Part shown: positions 1-6,999 of the stretch, in pieces | Layout: each line of letters begins with the position of its first letter | How positions within the stretch are numbered: position 1 is the stretch's first letter | NCBI GenBank assembly: GCA_030630585.1 | Contig: DAOVMU010000004.1 | Span: 1 to 21,618 of the forward strand | Direction of reading: 5' to 3' | Source: Candidatus Bathyarchaeota archaeon | Lineage (GTDB): Archaea; Thermoproteota; Bathyarchaeia; Bathyarchaeales; Bathycorpusculaceae | DNA: 21,618 nt | Position numbers and translations under genes: made by a program | Notes under the pieces: generated by a model | The model's input: only the letters and a program-made list of their open reading frames with translations | What the model was told of the DNA's origin: nothing | The model's database searches: none

Positions 1-981
1 GAGGTTCCAGACAAAGTTACCTATGACAGCTTCCACGATTTCGTCCAGGAAACTCGAAAGGCATTCATAGTGACCGAAGTGGACGTTAGAAACTGGTTTC
101 CCAGAATATCTCCTTTCTTCATTATGGACAGAAGAAAATTTTTGGGGGCTTTCGAAAAAACAAAAGAATCCTTGAAAGAGCTTCATAATTTCCTAACAAA
201 GGAGTATGTAAAAACCAAAACCTTGGAGGAAACCTTCCAACTCATCAACAATCTTTTAGCCTTTGAAGGCAAACTGGCCGATTTAGAAGCTCAGAAGAAG
301 AAGGTCGAAACCGAAAAAGCTTCTATTGAAAAGAAAATAGATGAAAACCAACGAGAAATGGCAGATCTGAGAAATAGAGAAAACTTGACTCAACTAGATC
401 AAATCAGTATTGAAATAGAAAAGCTAAGTCTGGAAGTGAAACATAGTCTGCGGCATCTTCGAAAACCATTCGTAAAACTCCAGTCACAAGTGTTCCGTGA
501 AGGCGGTTTAACACCGGAAGAATTGGAGAAACTCAACCACTACATTGAGAATCCCTTCAAAGCATTTTCATCAGAAGAAGCACGGTACCCGATGCTAAAG
601 CGGATTCTCAAAAAATTGTCCAGCTCAGTGTCTAAGGGAAAACTGAAACTGAAGCACGATAGAAAACGAAAAGCGGAACAAGCCATAGATAGAACTCTTA
701 ACAAGAACGCTCTGGATGATCTTCATAGAAAATGCAAGGAACTGACAATACGTAAGATGCGACTTTCAGCCTCAGCTGAAACGACAAAGATAAAGGGAGA
801 CCTCTCAAAACTTCAAGAAAAGCTTAAGAAATTGGAAAGAATAAAGAAACAAGTCGATTTAGAGGATAACGCGACGGAACGAAGACTGAAGGAAACACTA
901 GAGAGAGTTCATAAGCAGAAAAAAGAGATAGAGAGAAACGTTTTTGATTTTCTGGGTAAACAAATCCTTATCGAAGTTTAA
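1..981 (+). CDS. Coiled-coil protein of unknown function, 5' end outside window
   Basis: The frame is open from base 1 without a stop, so this is the C-terminal 326 residues of a longer gene; the GTG at 70 is not needed as a start. After a short non-coiled segment, long charged heptad-like helices rich in Glu, Lys, Gln and Leu fill roughly window residues 85-165 and 240-318, separated by a middle part containing the stretch GLTPEELEKL. There are no membrane segments, metal motifs or catalytic motifs. The gene stops 10 bases before the PPP phosphatase, whose ribosome-binding site overlaps its stop codon, so the two are probably co-transcribed. It may be a scaffold or regulator of the phosphatase, but that rests only on adjacency. 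I do not recognise the family. Confidence 0.8.
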   Translation, partial: EVPDKVTYDSFHDFVQETRKAFIVTEVDVRNWFPRISPFFIMDRRKFLGAFEKTKESLKELHNFLTKEYVKTKTLEETFQLINNLLAFEGKLADLEAQKKKVETEKASIEKKIDENQREMADLRNRENLTQLDQISIEIEKLSLEVKHSLRHLRKPFVKLQSQVFREGGLTPEELEKLNHYIENPFKAFSSEEARYPMLKRILKKLSSSVSKGKLKLKHDRKRKAEQAIDRTLNKNALDDLHRKCKELTIRKMRLSASAETTKIKGDLSKLQEKLKKLERIKKQVDLEDNATERRLKETLERVHKQKKEIERNVFDFLGKQILIEV

Positions 982-991
982 GGTGCGATAG

Positions 992-1921
992 TTGCCGACA
1001 GACTTTTTGCAGATGGTTGAAGAAGCCCTTAAAATCCAAAGCAAAGAATTCACTCGGTTAGCAGAAGATGCCGCGCAGCTCCTTGCGAAAGAAAGCGGAC
1101 AAATTGGAAACTTAAACGTCATAGGCAGACTTGTTAAGACCAAACCTTTAGGCGAAGCAGTAATAGTCAGCGATCTGCATGGGGACTTAGAAAGCCTAGT
1201 TAAAATCATGGAAGAAACCAAGCTTCTACAGAATATGAGCCAGAACAACCAAACCTTCCTAATTTTTCTCGGAGATTATGGCGACCGCGGCATTTACTCA
1301 GCTGAAGTCTACTGCATTGTCTTAAAGCTGAAACTTCTATTTCCCGAGCAAGTCATCCTGATGCGTGGAAACCATGAAGGTCCAAAAGACCTCATGGCTT
1401 CCCCACATGATCTGCCAAAGCAGTTTCAGGTAAGATTTGGCAAAAACTGGAGGAACACCTACTCTAAAATCCGAGAATTATTCAAACATTTCTGTAATGC
1501 AATGCTTGTAGAAGATCGTTACCTCATAATTCATGGAGGTTTACCACCACAAGCAAAAACCATCGAAGACTTGGCGTATGCTCACATCAAACATCCAAAG
1601 GAAAGACTGCTTGAAGACATGCTTTGGAGCGACCCAACTGAAATGATTAAGGGAGTATGTGAATCCCCAAGGGGTGCTGGCAGACTCTTCGGCGAAAATA
1701 TAACAAATGAAGTGTTAAGGAGATTCAATGCTGGAATTCTGATAAGGGGACACGAACCCTGTGAAAACGGTTACAAGATTAACCACAGAGGCAAAGTCTT
1801 GACTTTATTTTCACGGAAGGGGCCACCATACTTCAACATTCAAGGCGCTTATTTGAATATTGAACTTTCCCAAGAAATCAAAAACGCAGAGAACCTGATC
1901 CCTTTCATCCACAAGTTTTAG
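992..1921 (+). CDS. PPP-family metallophosphoesterase (serine/threonine protein phosphatase-like)
   Basis: The 309-residue protein carries the full PPP signature in order: SDLHGD (Asp61, His63), GDYGDRG (Asp95, Asp98), RGNHE (Asn127, His128), IIHGG (His181) and RGHEP (His254). These are the residues that bind the two catalytic metals and the phosphate in this superfamily, so it should be a cytoplasmic phosphomonoesterase, most likely a protein phosphatase; diadenosine tetraphosphatase activity is the main alternative. The second motif has Gly where eukaryotic PPPs usually have Val or Ile. The start is TTG, chosen because AAGGTG lies six bases upstream and no better in-frame start precedes the first motif. 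The first 50 residues are a helical extension before the catalytic domain. It follows the coiled-coil gene by 10 bases and probably shares its transcript. Confidence 0.85.
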   Translation: MPTDFLQMVEEALKIQSKEFTRLAEDAAQLLAKESGQIGNLNVIGRLVKTKPLGEAVIVSDLHGDLESLVKIMEETKLLQNMSQNNQTFLIFLGDYGDRGIYSAEVYCIVLKLKLLFPEQVILMRGNHEGPKDLMASPHDLPKQFQVRFGKNWRNTYSKIRELFKHFCNAMLVEDRYLIIHGGLPPQAKTIEDLAYAHIKHPKERLLEDMLWSDPTEMIKGVCESPRGAGRLFGENITNEVLRRFNAGILIRGHEPCENGYKINHRGKVLTLFSRKGPPYFNIQGAYLNIELSQEIKNAENLIPFIHKF

Positions 1922-1995
1922 GATGACGCTACCCAGAAGCTTTAAGAACCTACTCCTTCAGCTTGTTCATAGACTGAAGACGGAAGGGTTGGTTT

Positions 1996-2874
1996 TTGAA
2001 AATTGGAATCTTGGCACGAAATGAAAACTCTTGGAGTTCAACCCAGCTTCGAGAAGCATTGGATAGACGGAATATTCCGTACATTTGCTTTAGATTTCCA
2101 CAGCTGATCGCCCGTGTCGGCTGCAAACCCTACGTAAACATCAACAACATCAGAGTATCAGAAGAGTTGGATGCTTTAATAGTCCGCCCTATTGGCCGCG
2201 GGTCTTTGGAAGAAATAGTTTTCAGAATGGACATTCTACTCTGTCTTGAACGTTTAGGCTTGTACGTCATAAACCCACCTGAAGCCATTGAGCACTGCGT
2301 TGACAAATATGCTGTCTTAGCAATTTTGGCGGAGAATGGCATACCGGTTCCACGTACAGCAGTGACTGAAAACGTTTGCGAAGCCTTGAAGGCTTTTTAT
2401 GAATTAGACGGTGACGTCGTTGTTAAGCCGATTTTCGGTTCAAAGGGAGTAGGTTCGACAAGGGTCACAGATCCAGAAGTTGCCACAACAGTTTTTAAGA
2501 CCATAACATTCTATCACGGTGTAATCTATCTCCAAGCGTTCGTTCCCCACGGCTTTTCCGACATCCGTGCTTTTGTAATAGGCGACCGAGTTGTTGCGGC
2601 AATGAAGCGTGTTGCAGACACTTGGAAAACCAATTACAGCCAAGGAGCCAAACCAGTCTCAATAAAGCTTGACAAAACACTTGAAAAGATGGCTGTTAAA
2701 TCAGCAAACCTCACTAAATGCAAAATCGCCGGCGTAGACATTCTAGAAAGTCCCGAAGGACCCCTTTTTATTGAGGTTAACAGTCAACCCGGATGGAAAG
2801 GTTTGCAATCAGTTACAAAAGCTAACGTTGCTGACGAGATCGTAGATTTCATTCTTTCGGAACTGAAAAAGTAG
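1996..2874 (+). CDS. RimK-type ATP-grasp ligase, MptN-like
   Basis: This 292-residue protein has the RimK-family ATP-grasp layout: an N-terminal pre-ATP-grasp domain (about 1-95), then the lysine-containing strand and glycine-rich loop VVVKPIFGSKGVGS (about 141-154), the DIRAFVIGDRVVAAMKR segment (about 189-205) and the C-terminal Mg-binding FIEVNSQPGWKG (about 258-269). Enzymes of this group form amide bonds between a carboxylate and an amino acid using ATP. The block with VDKY followed by IPVPRTAVTE and the SQGAK segment resembles tetrahydromethanopterin alpha-L-glutamate ligase (MptN) more than LysX or ribosomal RimK, but I cannot separate MptN from CofF-like ligases by eye. The start is TTG with GGAAGG just upstream; the 74-base gap from the phosphatase holds only a weak 6-bp hairpin (CTTCAG/CTGAAG). 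Confidence 0.75.
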   Translation: MKIGILARNENSWSSTQLREALDRRNIPYICFRFPQLIARVGCKPYVNINNIRVSEELDALIVRPIGRGSLEEIVFRMDILLCLERLGLYVINPPEAIEHCVDKYAVLAILAENGIPVPRTAVTENVCEALKAFYELDGDVVVKPIFGSKGVGSTRVTDPEVATTVFKTITFYHGVIYLQAFVPHGFSDIRAFVIGDRVVAAMKRVADTWKTNYSQGAKPVSIKLDKTLEKMAVKSANLTKCKIAGVDILESPEGPLFIEVNSQPGWKGLQSVTKANVADEIVDFILSELKK

Positions 2875-2883
2875 TTGCAAACA

Positions 2884-2895
2884 GCATTTTTTTGC
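2884..2895 (+). terminator. Oligo-T tract ending the phosphatase/ligase transcript
   Basis: A run of seven T (2887-2893), flanked by the short inverted repeat AGCA/TGCT, lies ten bases after the ligase stop and before the convergent NTPase gene. Archaeal polymerases terminate at such T runs. Position supports the call; there is no strong hairpin. Confidence 0.4.
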
Positions 2896-2909
2896 TTTCT
2901 TCTAAGAGA

Positions 2910-3485
2910 TTAATCAATTCTAATAGTCAAATCCATAGTAGTAGCTAGTTTTTCAGTCAATCGCTTTTCTCTTGAGCTTATTCCGGTTTCTAAATCCTTG
3001 GAAAGTTTTGAGCCATAATATGCAGTAACTAGAAAGGTCTTCGCCAATCTTGCACATTTTGAAACGGTTTCTAGTTTACCTGAATGAAGATAGAGTGTAA
3101 CATCATTCAAGACAAGAACTTCCGTGACATTTTGAATGAACCTATTAAGCAATGGCTCCATAATTTTCCTGTTCAACTCTGCGTAAAGTAATAGTTGCTT
3201 AGGCGAGGTACTAGCTAATCTAGGCGTGTAAACATTTTTTGGAGATAGATATATGACCCCACTGTTCATGTTCACGTACTCTGTTAGTTTTCCGCCAATC
3301 CCGCCGATTCTTTTGGGGGCTAAATCAATAACAGTTATTTCTTGTGGATTCATCAGCGTCATGAATTCTCGCAGCAGTTCGGCTGCCAGCTTAGTTTTTC
3401 CAGAACAAACTTCACCCAATATTACTATTTTCTTGCCAAGAACTTCTCTGCCTTTCAATTGCACTTTCTCTTTATTTTTCCCCAA
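2910..3485 (-). CDS. P-loop NTPase of unknown role, last gene of the thiamine operon
   Basis: The 191-residue protein has a clear Walker A motif, GEVCSGKT (24-31), and a probable Walker B, VLVLND (about 123-128). It has no ABC signature (LSGGQ), so it is not the ATPase of an ECF transporter, and no kinase lid that I recognise. The chosen start is TTG at 3485, overlapping the thiW stop by 14 bases; a GTG at 3464 is possible but would leave little before the P-loop strand. Overlap with thiW implies translational coupling and a thiamine-linked function, for example a kinase or NTPase acting on a thiamine intermediate, but the sequence does not show which. It is predicted to be cytoplasmic. Confidence 0.7.
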   Translation of the reverse strand: MGKNKEKVQLKGREVLGKKIVILGEVCSGKTKLAAELLREFMTLMNPQEITVIDLAPKRIGGIGGKLTEYVNMNSGVIYLSPKNVYTPRLASTSPKQLLLYAELNRKIMEPLLNRFIQNVTEVLVLNDVTLYLHSGKLETVSKCARLAKTFLVTAYYGSKLSKDLETGISSREKRLTEKLATTMDLTIRID

Positions 3486-4044
3486 ACAAGGTCTCCCTGT
3501 TTATTCCAACCCTGTGCAATACTAAGAGGATGATGAATCCTATGATGCTTCCTGGGACACAGCTTAAGGCCCACCCGCCCCCTAAAATTAAGAAAGCGAA
3601 TAATGCCCCTTCTTTCGCGATCAAATCTAAAAACTCTGGAGTCATCATCCATGGAGCGAAAAGAAAAAGAGAAAGTGGAACACCTATTAGCAGTGTACCT
3701 ATTGGTTCGGCAAGAGCTGAGGTCAAACGTGTTTTTTTATTCAATCCAAAGTGTCTAAGAAACCAGTAAACGGCGCCCACAATTATGCCGCCGGGTATTC
3801 CGCCAGGAAAAGCGTATGGCGTGCCTATGCCCATCATAATTCTTATAGTTCCTATGAAAATTGCTGCGATGGCTGCCCAGAATGGTCCTACGAGTACTCC
3901 CAAAATTGCGTTAATCATATGTTGCGTTGGATAAGCTTTTGAGCCTAGAAACATAAACCAGAAGAAAGGTGCTACAGCTACTCCCAAGGCGGAGAAAACA
4001 ATAACTAGAGCCAGCTTTTTGGAGTACACAACTCTTGATTTCAT
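3472..4044 (-). CDS. thiW: ThiW, ECF transporter S component for a thiamine precursor
   Basis: A very hydrophobic 190-residue protein with about five to six membrane helices. The N-terminal part reads like ThiW-type S components: a KLALVIVFSALGVAVAP helix, then YPTQHMINAILGVLVGP, then the YAFPGGIPGGIIVG loop typical of this family. S components capture a vitamin or precursor at the membrane and work with a shared energising module (EcfT plus two ATPases), none of which is in this window. ThiW was predicted from its genomic contexts to carry the thiazole precursor, which would complement the HMP made by ThiC. The ATG overlaps the thiDN stop by four bases (ATGA), and GGAGAA lies just upstream, so translation is probably coupled. 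Confidence 0.85.
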   Translation of the reverse strand: MKSRVVYSKKLALVIVFSALGVAVAPFFWFMFLGSKAYPTQHMINAILGVLVGPFWAAIAAIFIGTIRIMMGIGTPYAFPGGIPGGIIVGAVYWFLRHFGLNKKTRLTSALAEPIGTLLIGVPLSLFLFAPWMMTPEFLDLIAKEGALFAFLILGGGWALSCVPGSIIGFIILLVLHRVGINRETLFGEK

Positions 4045-5417
4045 TTTTCTCCAATTTCCCTCGCAAGCTTCACTGCAAGTTTCGCCAGATCATAGGCTTC
4101 CAACCCGAAAATAACTATTATCGGCTCTTTACCAACATCTCCTCTGTGATAAATAACATCTGGAACCTTTCCAACCTTCTTAATAGCCGCGTTCACACCC
4201 CAAGGCACGGTCATCCCGTCAACTCTTTTGACTTTTTCAGGTTCCCTTCTCCGGTCATAAAAGGAAATTGTCAACCCCCAGTTTTCCAGGGTTTCAAGAA
4301 TGTCGTCTGAAAACTTCATATTAATTGCAGCCATTTTACTTTCGTCGCACTTGATAATCTCAAGTATGTATCTGGCTAGGTGTGAAGAACATCCAAATTT
4401 TGGGTTACCAGCAGCCCTAGCGCCTTTGGTTGTTTTCACGATTCTCCCCTCTATCGCAGCCACATCATCAACACTTTCAGCGTAAGAGACTGCCATAGCA
4501 ATGTTCATGCCGACTTCAGGCACAAGCATTGCAACTTCACGAGTTGTCTCAAGTAAAGCCTTAGCCTTTTCCAAACTCATCAAAACATTGTATTTCGAAG
4601 ACTTACGGTAAAGATAAGCCATTGGATTTACTGGACCATAGCCCTTTCCAATGTTTAATCCAAACTTCATACCTAAAGTCACAACTTTTTTAGCTTTCTC
4701 AACAGCCTTTGGTATATCCGTTTTCTTTGCGAGTTCAGCTGCGATGGCTGCTGAAAAACTGCAACCAGTCCCGTGTGTAGTTTTGACGTTAAGTCTTGGA
4801 GTGCTAAACTTTTTGAACTTGCCCTCATAGTAAAGAAGGTCAATTGCATCGTTTCCTTCGAAATGTCCGCCCTTGGTTACAACGGCCTTCGGTCCCATTT
4901 CAGAGATTTTCTTGGCTGCAACCTCTGCATCGTTCAAATTTCTAATTTTCATGTCAGCGAGTTTCTCAGCTTCAAACCTGTTAGGTGTTATAACTGTTGT
5001 CTTTGGCAGAATATATTTTTCCAAGGCATGCATAGCTTCGGTTTTCAAGAGACGTGTCCCAGACTTGGCGATCATAACTGGGTCGACAACCAGTGAAAAA
5101 TTGTATTTTGAAACTTCTGAAGAGACAGTTTTGATTATTTCTTCTGTGTGGAGCATTCCGGTTTTTCCGGCGTCAATGCCTAAGTCTTCAGCCACCGCTT
5201 TAATTTGTTCTCGGATTATTTCAGGTTTTAAGTCTTCAACAGCCGTAACCGAATAGGTGTTTTGAGCCGTGATAGAAGTGATTGCTGTTGTTCCATGAAC
5301 ACCTAAAGCTGCAAAAGTTTTGAGGTCCGCCTGAATTCCGGCTCCTCCTCCAGAATCGCTTCCAGCAATTGTAATCGCTACTGGGATTTTGTTTTCAACC
5401 TTTTTGATGCGAAACAT
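4041..5417 (-). CDS. thiD: ThiDN: HMP/HMP-P kinase fused to thiamine-phosphate synthase ThiN
   Basis: This is a bifunctional 458-residue enzyme. Residues 12-265 are ThiD, a ribokinase-fold kinase that phosphorylates HMP and HMP-P: it shows IAGSDSGGGAGIQADLKTF near the N-terminus, VVDPVM, TPNRFEAE and the anion-hole motif HGTGC (215-219). Residues from about 280 to the end are ThiN, which replaces ThiE and joins HMP-PP to thiazole phosphate; the catalytic-type sequence FGCSSHLAR (341-349, with His346) and the later DRRREP and GKEPI segments are intact. Regulatory ThiR proteins also carry a ThiN-like domain but fused to a DNA-binding domain, so this copy is read as an enzyme. AGGAGAAG lies six bases before the ATG. 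It follows thiC by 35 bases. Confidence 0.92.
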   Translation of the reverse strand: MFRIKKVENKIPVAITIAGSDSGGGAGIQADLKTFAALGVHGTTAITSITAQNTYSVTAVEDLKPEIIREQIKAVAEDLGIDAGKTGMLHTEEIIKTVSSEVSKYNFSLVVDPVMIAKSGTRLLKTEAMHALEKYILPKTTVITPNRFEAEKLADMKIRNLNDAEVAAKKISEMGPKAVVTKGGHFEGNDAIDLLYYEGKFKKFSTPRLNVKTTHGTGCSFSAAIAAELAKKTDIPKAVEKAKKVVTLGMKFGLNIGKGYGPVNPMAYLYRKSSKYNVLMSLEKAKALLETTREVAMLVPEVGMNIAMAVSYAESVDDVAAIEGRIVKTTKGARAAGNPKFGCSSHLARYILEIIKCDESKMAAINMKFSDDILETLENWGLTISFYDRRREPEKVKRVDGMTVPWGVNAAIKKVGKVPDVIYHRGDVGKEPIIVIFGLEAYDLAKLAVKLAREIGEK

Positions 5418-5452
5418 TTATGCTTCTCCTAGGTTGAAGGTTACATTTATCA

Positions 5453-6751
5453 TCAGCATTGGCCTTCAGTTTTTAAGGCTTCTTTTAAAATTTTTATGGC
5501 ACAGTATTCAGAACACATTGAACAAGTTTCTGAGTTTTTCAGCTTCACTCGGCTACGAATTTTCATGGCTTTTTCCGTGTCTAATGCATTCTCAATTTGT
5601 TTTTTCCAATCCAAGTCTGCTCTAGCTTTGGCCATGGCTAAATCACGATGTGCCGCCTTAGACCCAAGTCTTACAATGTCAACAGCGTGCGCGGCTATTT
5701 TCGTAGCTATTACCCCTTCTCTAACATCCTCTAAAGCCGGGAGCCCTAAATGCTCAGAAGGTGTCAAGTAACATAGGAAGTCGGCGCCAGCAAGCCCAGC
5801 TATTGCTCCTCCGATGGCTCCGACAATGTGATCATACCCAGGTGCTATTTCCGTTACAACGGGACCTAGGACATAAAATGGTGCACCTTTACACACTGAT
5901 TTTTCAAGCCGAACATTGGCTTCTATGTCGTTTAAAGGTAGATGTCCTGGGCCTTCAACCATAGCTTGTACATTTGCAGCTCTTGCCCTCTCTACAAGTT
6001 CTCCAATGGTAAGCAGTTCCTGAACTTGGGGCCAATCTGTGGAGTCAAAAATGCATCCTGGTCTAAGGCCGTCTCCGAGGCTTAAAGCAAAATCGTATTC
6101 TGCAGCTATTTCCAAGAGATAGTCATAGTTTGCGTATAACGGGTTTTCCTTCTTATGGTGAAGAATCCACGCTGAAAGGAAGGTTCCCCCGCGACTGACA
6201 ATTCCCATTAAGCGAGGATGCTTGGCAAGTCGTTTAACTATTTGCTGAGTTACTCCACAATGTATCGTCATGAAGTCAACGCCATCTTTTGCCTGTTCTT
6301 GTATGGTACTGAAAATGTCATCTTCGGTCATATGCATAATTGATCCTTTTTTCTTAGCAACTTCTATGGCTGTTTGATATATGGGAACCGTTCCGATGGG
6401 CACATTAACGGCTTTCATTATTGCCCTTCGTATTTCATCTAGATCACCGCTTATGCTGAGATCCATGATGGTGTCTGCACCATATTTAACTGCGACTTTT
6501 GCTTTTTCTATTTCCAGTTCAAGATCGCACAAATCGGGACTGGTGCCAATGTTGGCGTTGATTTTCATGCGCAATCCTTTTCCAATTCCTATTGGATGAA
6601 CATTTTGACGCTGAATATTTCGAGTTATGATCACTGTTCCTTCTGCCAATCGCTGACAGATCTTTCGAGGCGACTCACCCTCATCTCTGGCAACTATACG
6701 CATTTCTTCCGTTATTTTTCCCTGTCTTGCAGCCTTTATCTGAGTAGTCAT
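5453..6751 (-). CDS. thiC: Phosphomethylpyrimidine synthase ThiC
   Basis: ThiC is a radical-SAM enzyme that rearranges aminoimidazole ribotide into HMP-P, the first committed step of the pyrimidine branch of thiamine synthesis. The 432-residue length fits archaeal ThiC, shorter than the enterobacterial form. Family landmarks include INANIGTS, GADTIMDLS, MTIHCGVT, MVEGPGHLPL and the late CYLTPSEHLGLP stretch. The C-terminal cluster ligands are Cys410, Cys413 and Cys417 (C-X2-C-X3-C, the spacing I associate with archaeal and clostridial ThiC). The start is well supported because the first residues already match the usual TEEM-containing N-terminus. Its own ribosome-binding site is weak (GTGAT); a leader ORF ends at its start codon. 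It is the first structural gene of the operon under a TPP riboswitch. Confidence 0.96.
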   Translation of the reverse strand: MTTQIKAARQGKITEEMRIVARDEGESPRKICQRLAEGTVIITRNIQRQNVHPIGIGKGLRMKINANIGTSPDLCDLELEIEKAKVAVKYGADTIMDLSISGDLDEIRRAIMKAVNVPIGTVPIYQTAIEVAKKKGSIMHMTEDDIFSTIQEQAKDGVDFMTIHCGVTQQIVKRLAKHPRLMGIVSRGGTFLSAWILHHKKENPLYANYDYLLEIAAEYDFALSLGDGLRPGCIFDSTDWPQVQELLTIGELVERARAANVQAMVEGPGHLPLNDIEANVRLEKSVCKGAPFYVLGPVVTEIAPGYDHIVGAIGGAIAGLAGADFLCYLTPSEHLGLPALEDVREGVIATKIAAHAVDIVRLGSKAAHRDLAMAKARADLDWKKQIENALDTEKAMKIRSRVKLKNSETCSMCSEYCAIKILKEALKTEGQC

Positions 6752-6825
6752 TCTAATTCATCACAACAAAAATCAAGAAAACCTAAGTTAATCTCAACTT
6801 GCGAAGGCTCAAATTCTATTTTCAT
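6748..6825 (-). CDS. 25-codon leader ORF between TPP riboswitch and thiC
   Basis: An uninterrupted 25-codon frame starts at ATG 6825 and ends in TGA at 6750-6748, overlapping the thiC ATG by four bases (ATGA). The predicted peptide begins MKIEFEPSQV and ends FCCDELE. Its ribosome-binding site GGGAGTGA (6840-6833) lies seven bases upstream and includes the 3' strand of riboswitch helix P1. This is the arrangement expected if TPP binding hides the leader-ORF ribosome-binding site and thiC is translated by re-initiation. I know of no family for the peptide. The alternative is a chance ORF, with thiC translated from its own weak site. Confidence 0.5.
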   Translation of the reverse strand: MKIEFEPSQVEINLGFLDFCCDELE

Positions 6826-6835
6826 TTGATGCTCA

Positions 6836-6934
6836 CTCCCTACGCCGGTATTATCCGGATCAGGTTCTAAGGGTCGACGGTATTCAACCGTCCTCTCAGC
6901 CAGGTCACATCCCAGCTCCCCTAAACCTTGGGAG
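6836..6934 (-). promoter_or_regulatory. TPP riboswitch (THI element) of the thi operon
   Basis: Read on the minus strand, the element has all parts of the TPP aptamer in order. P1 is CUCCC (6934-6930) with GGGAG (6840-6836). The GCUGGG/CCUGGC helix is followed by the invariant CUGAGA (6898-6893). An optional P3a hairpin GACGGU/ACCGUC is present, then GACCC and the P4/P5 region with the conserved CCUGAUC, the CCGG-AUAAUA-CCGG hairpin and GCGUAGGGA. CUGAGA reads the pyrimidine of TPP and the P4/P5 side reads the pyrophosphate. No oligo-T terminator follows, so control is more likely translational. It starts about where transcription from the upstream TATA box is predicted to begin. Confidence 0.95.
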
Positions 6935-6939
6935 GATAA

Positions 6940-6999
6940 CTGTTATTTATCGGTATATTTATCTTTCCTAAGGTTTAAGCATGTTTAGGATGTTGCTGC
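6940..6999. promoter_or_regulatory. Shared divergent promoter of the thi operon (-) and valS (+)
   Basis: The AT-rich element TATATTTATC (6953-6962) can serve as a TATA box on both strands. On the minus strand it reads GATAAATATA preceded by GGAAA and predicts a start near 6931-6935, at the 5' end of riboswitch P1. On the plus strand it predicts a start near 6983, leaving a short valS leader with AGGA at 6987-6990. A second TTATTTAT (6943-6950) could be the plus-strand box instead. Start sites are inferred from the usual spacing of about 25 bases. Confidence 0.5.

Noticed and set aside
898..1248. 116-codon minus-strand frame across the phosphatase start
   Set aside because: It runs antisense to the phosphatase catalytic motifs, has no ribosome-binding site and shows no domain features.
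1922..1995. CTTCAG/CTGAAG hairpin as a terminator
   Set aside because: Six base pairs around a 12-base loop with no T run; too weak to call.
4873..5256. 127-codon plus-strand frame inside thiDN
   Set aside because: Antisense shadow of the ThiD kinase domain; no similarity pattern of its own.
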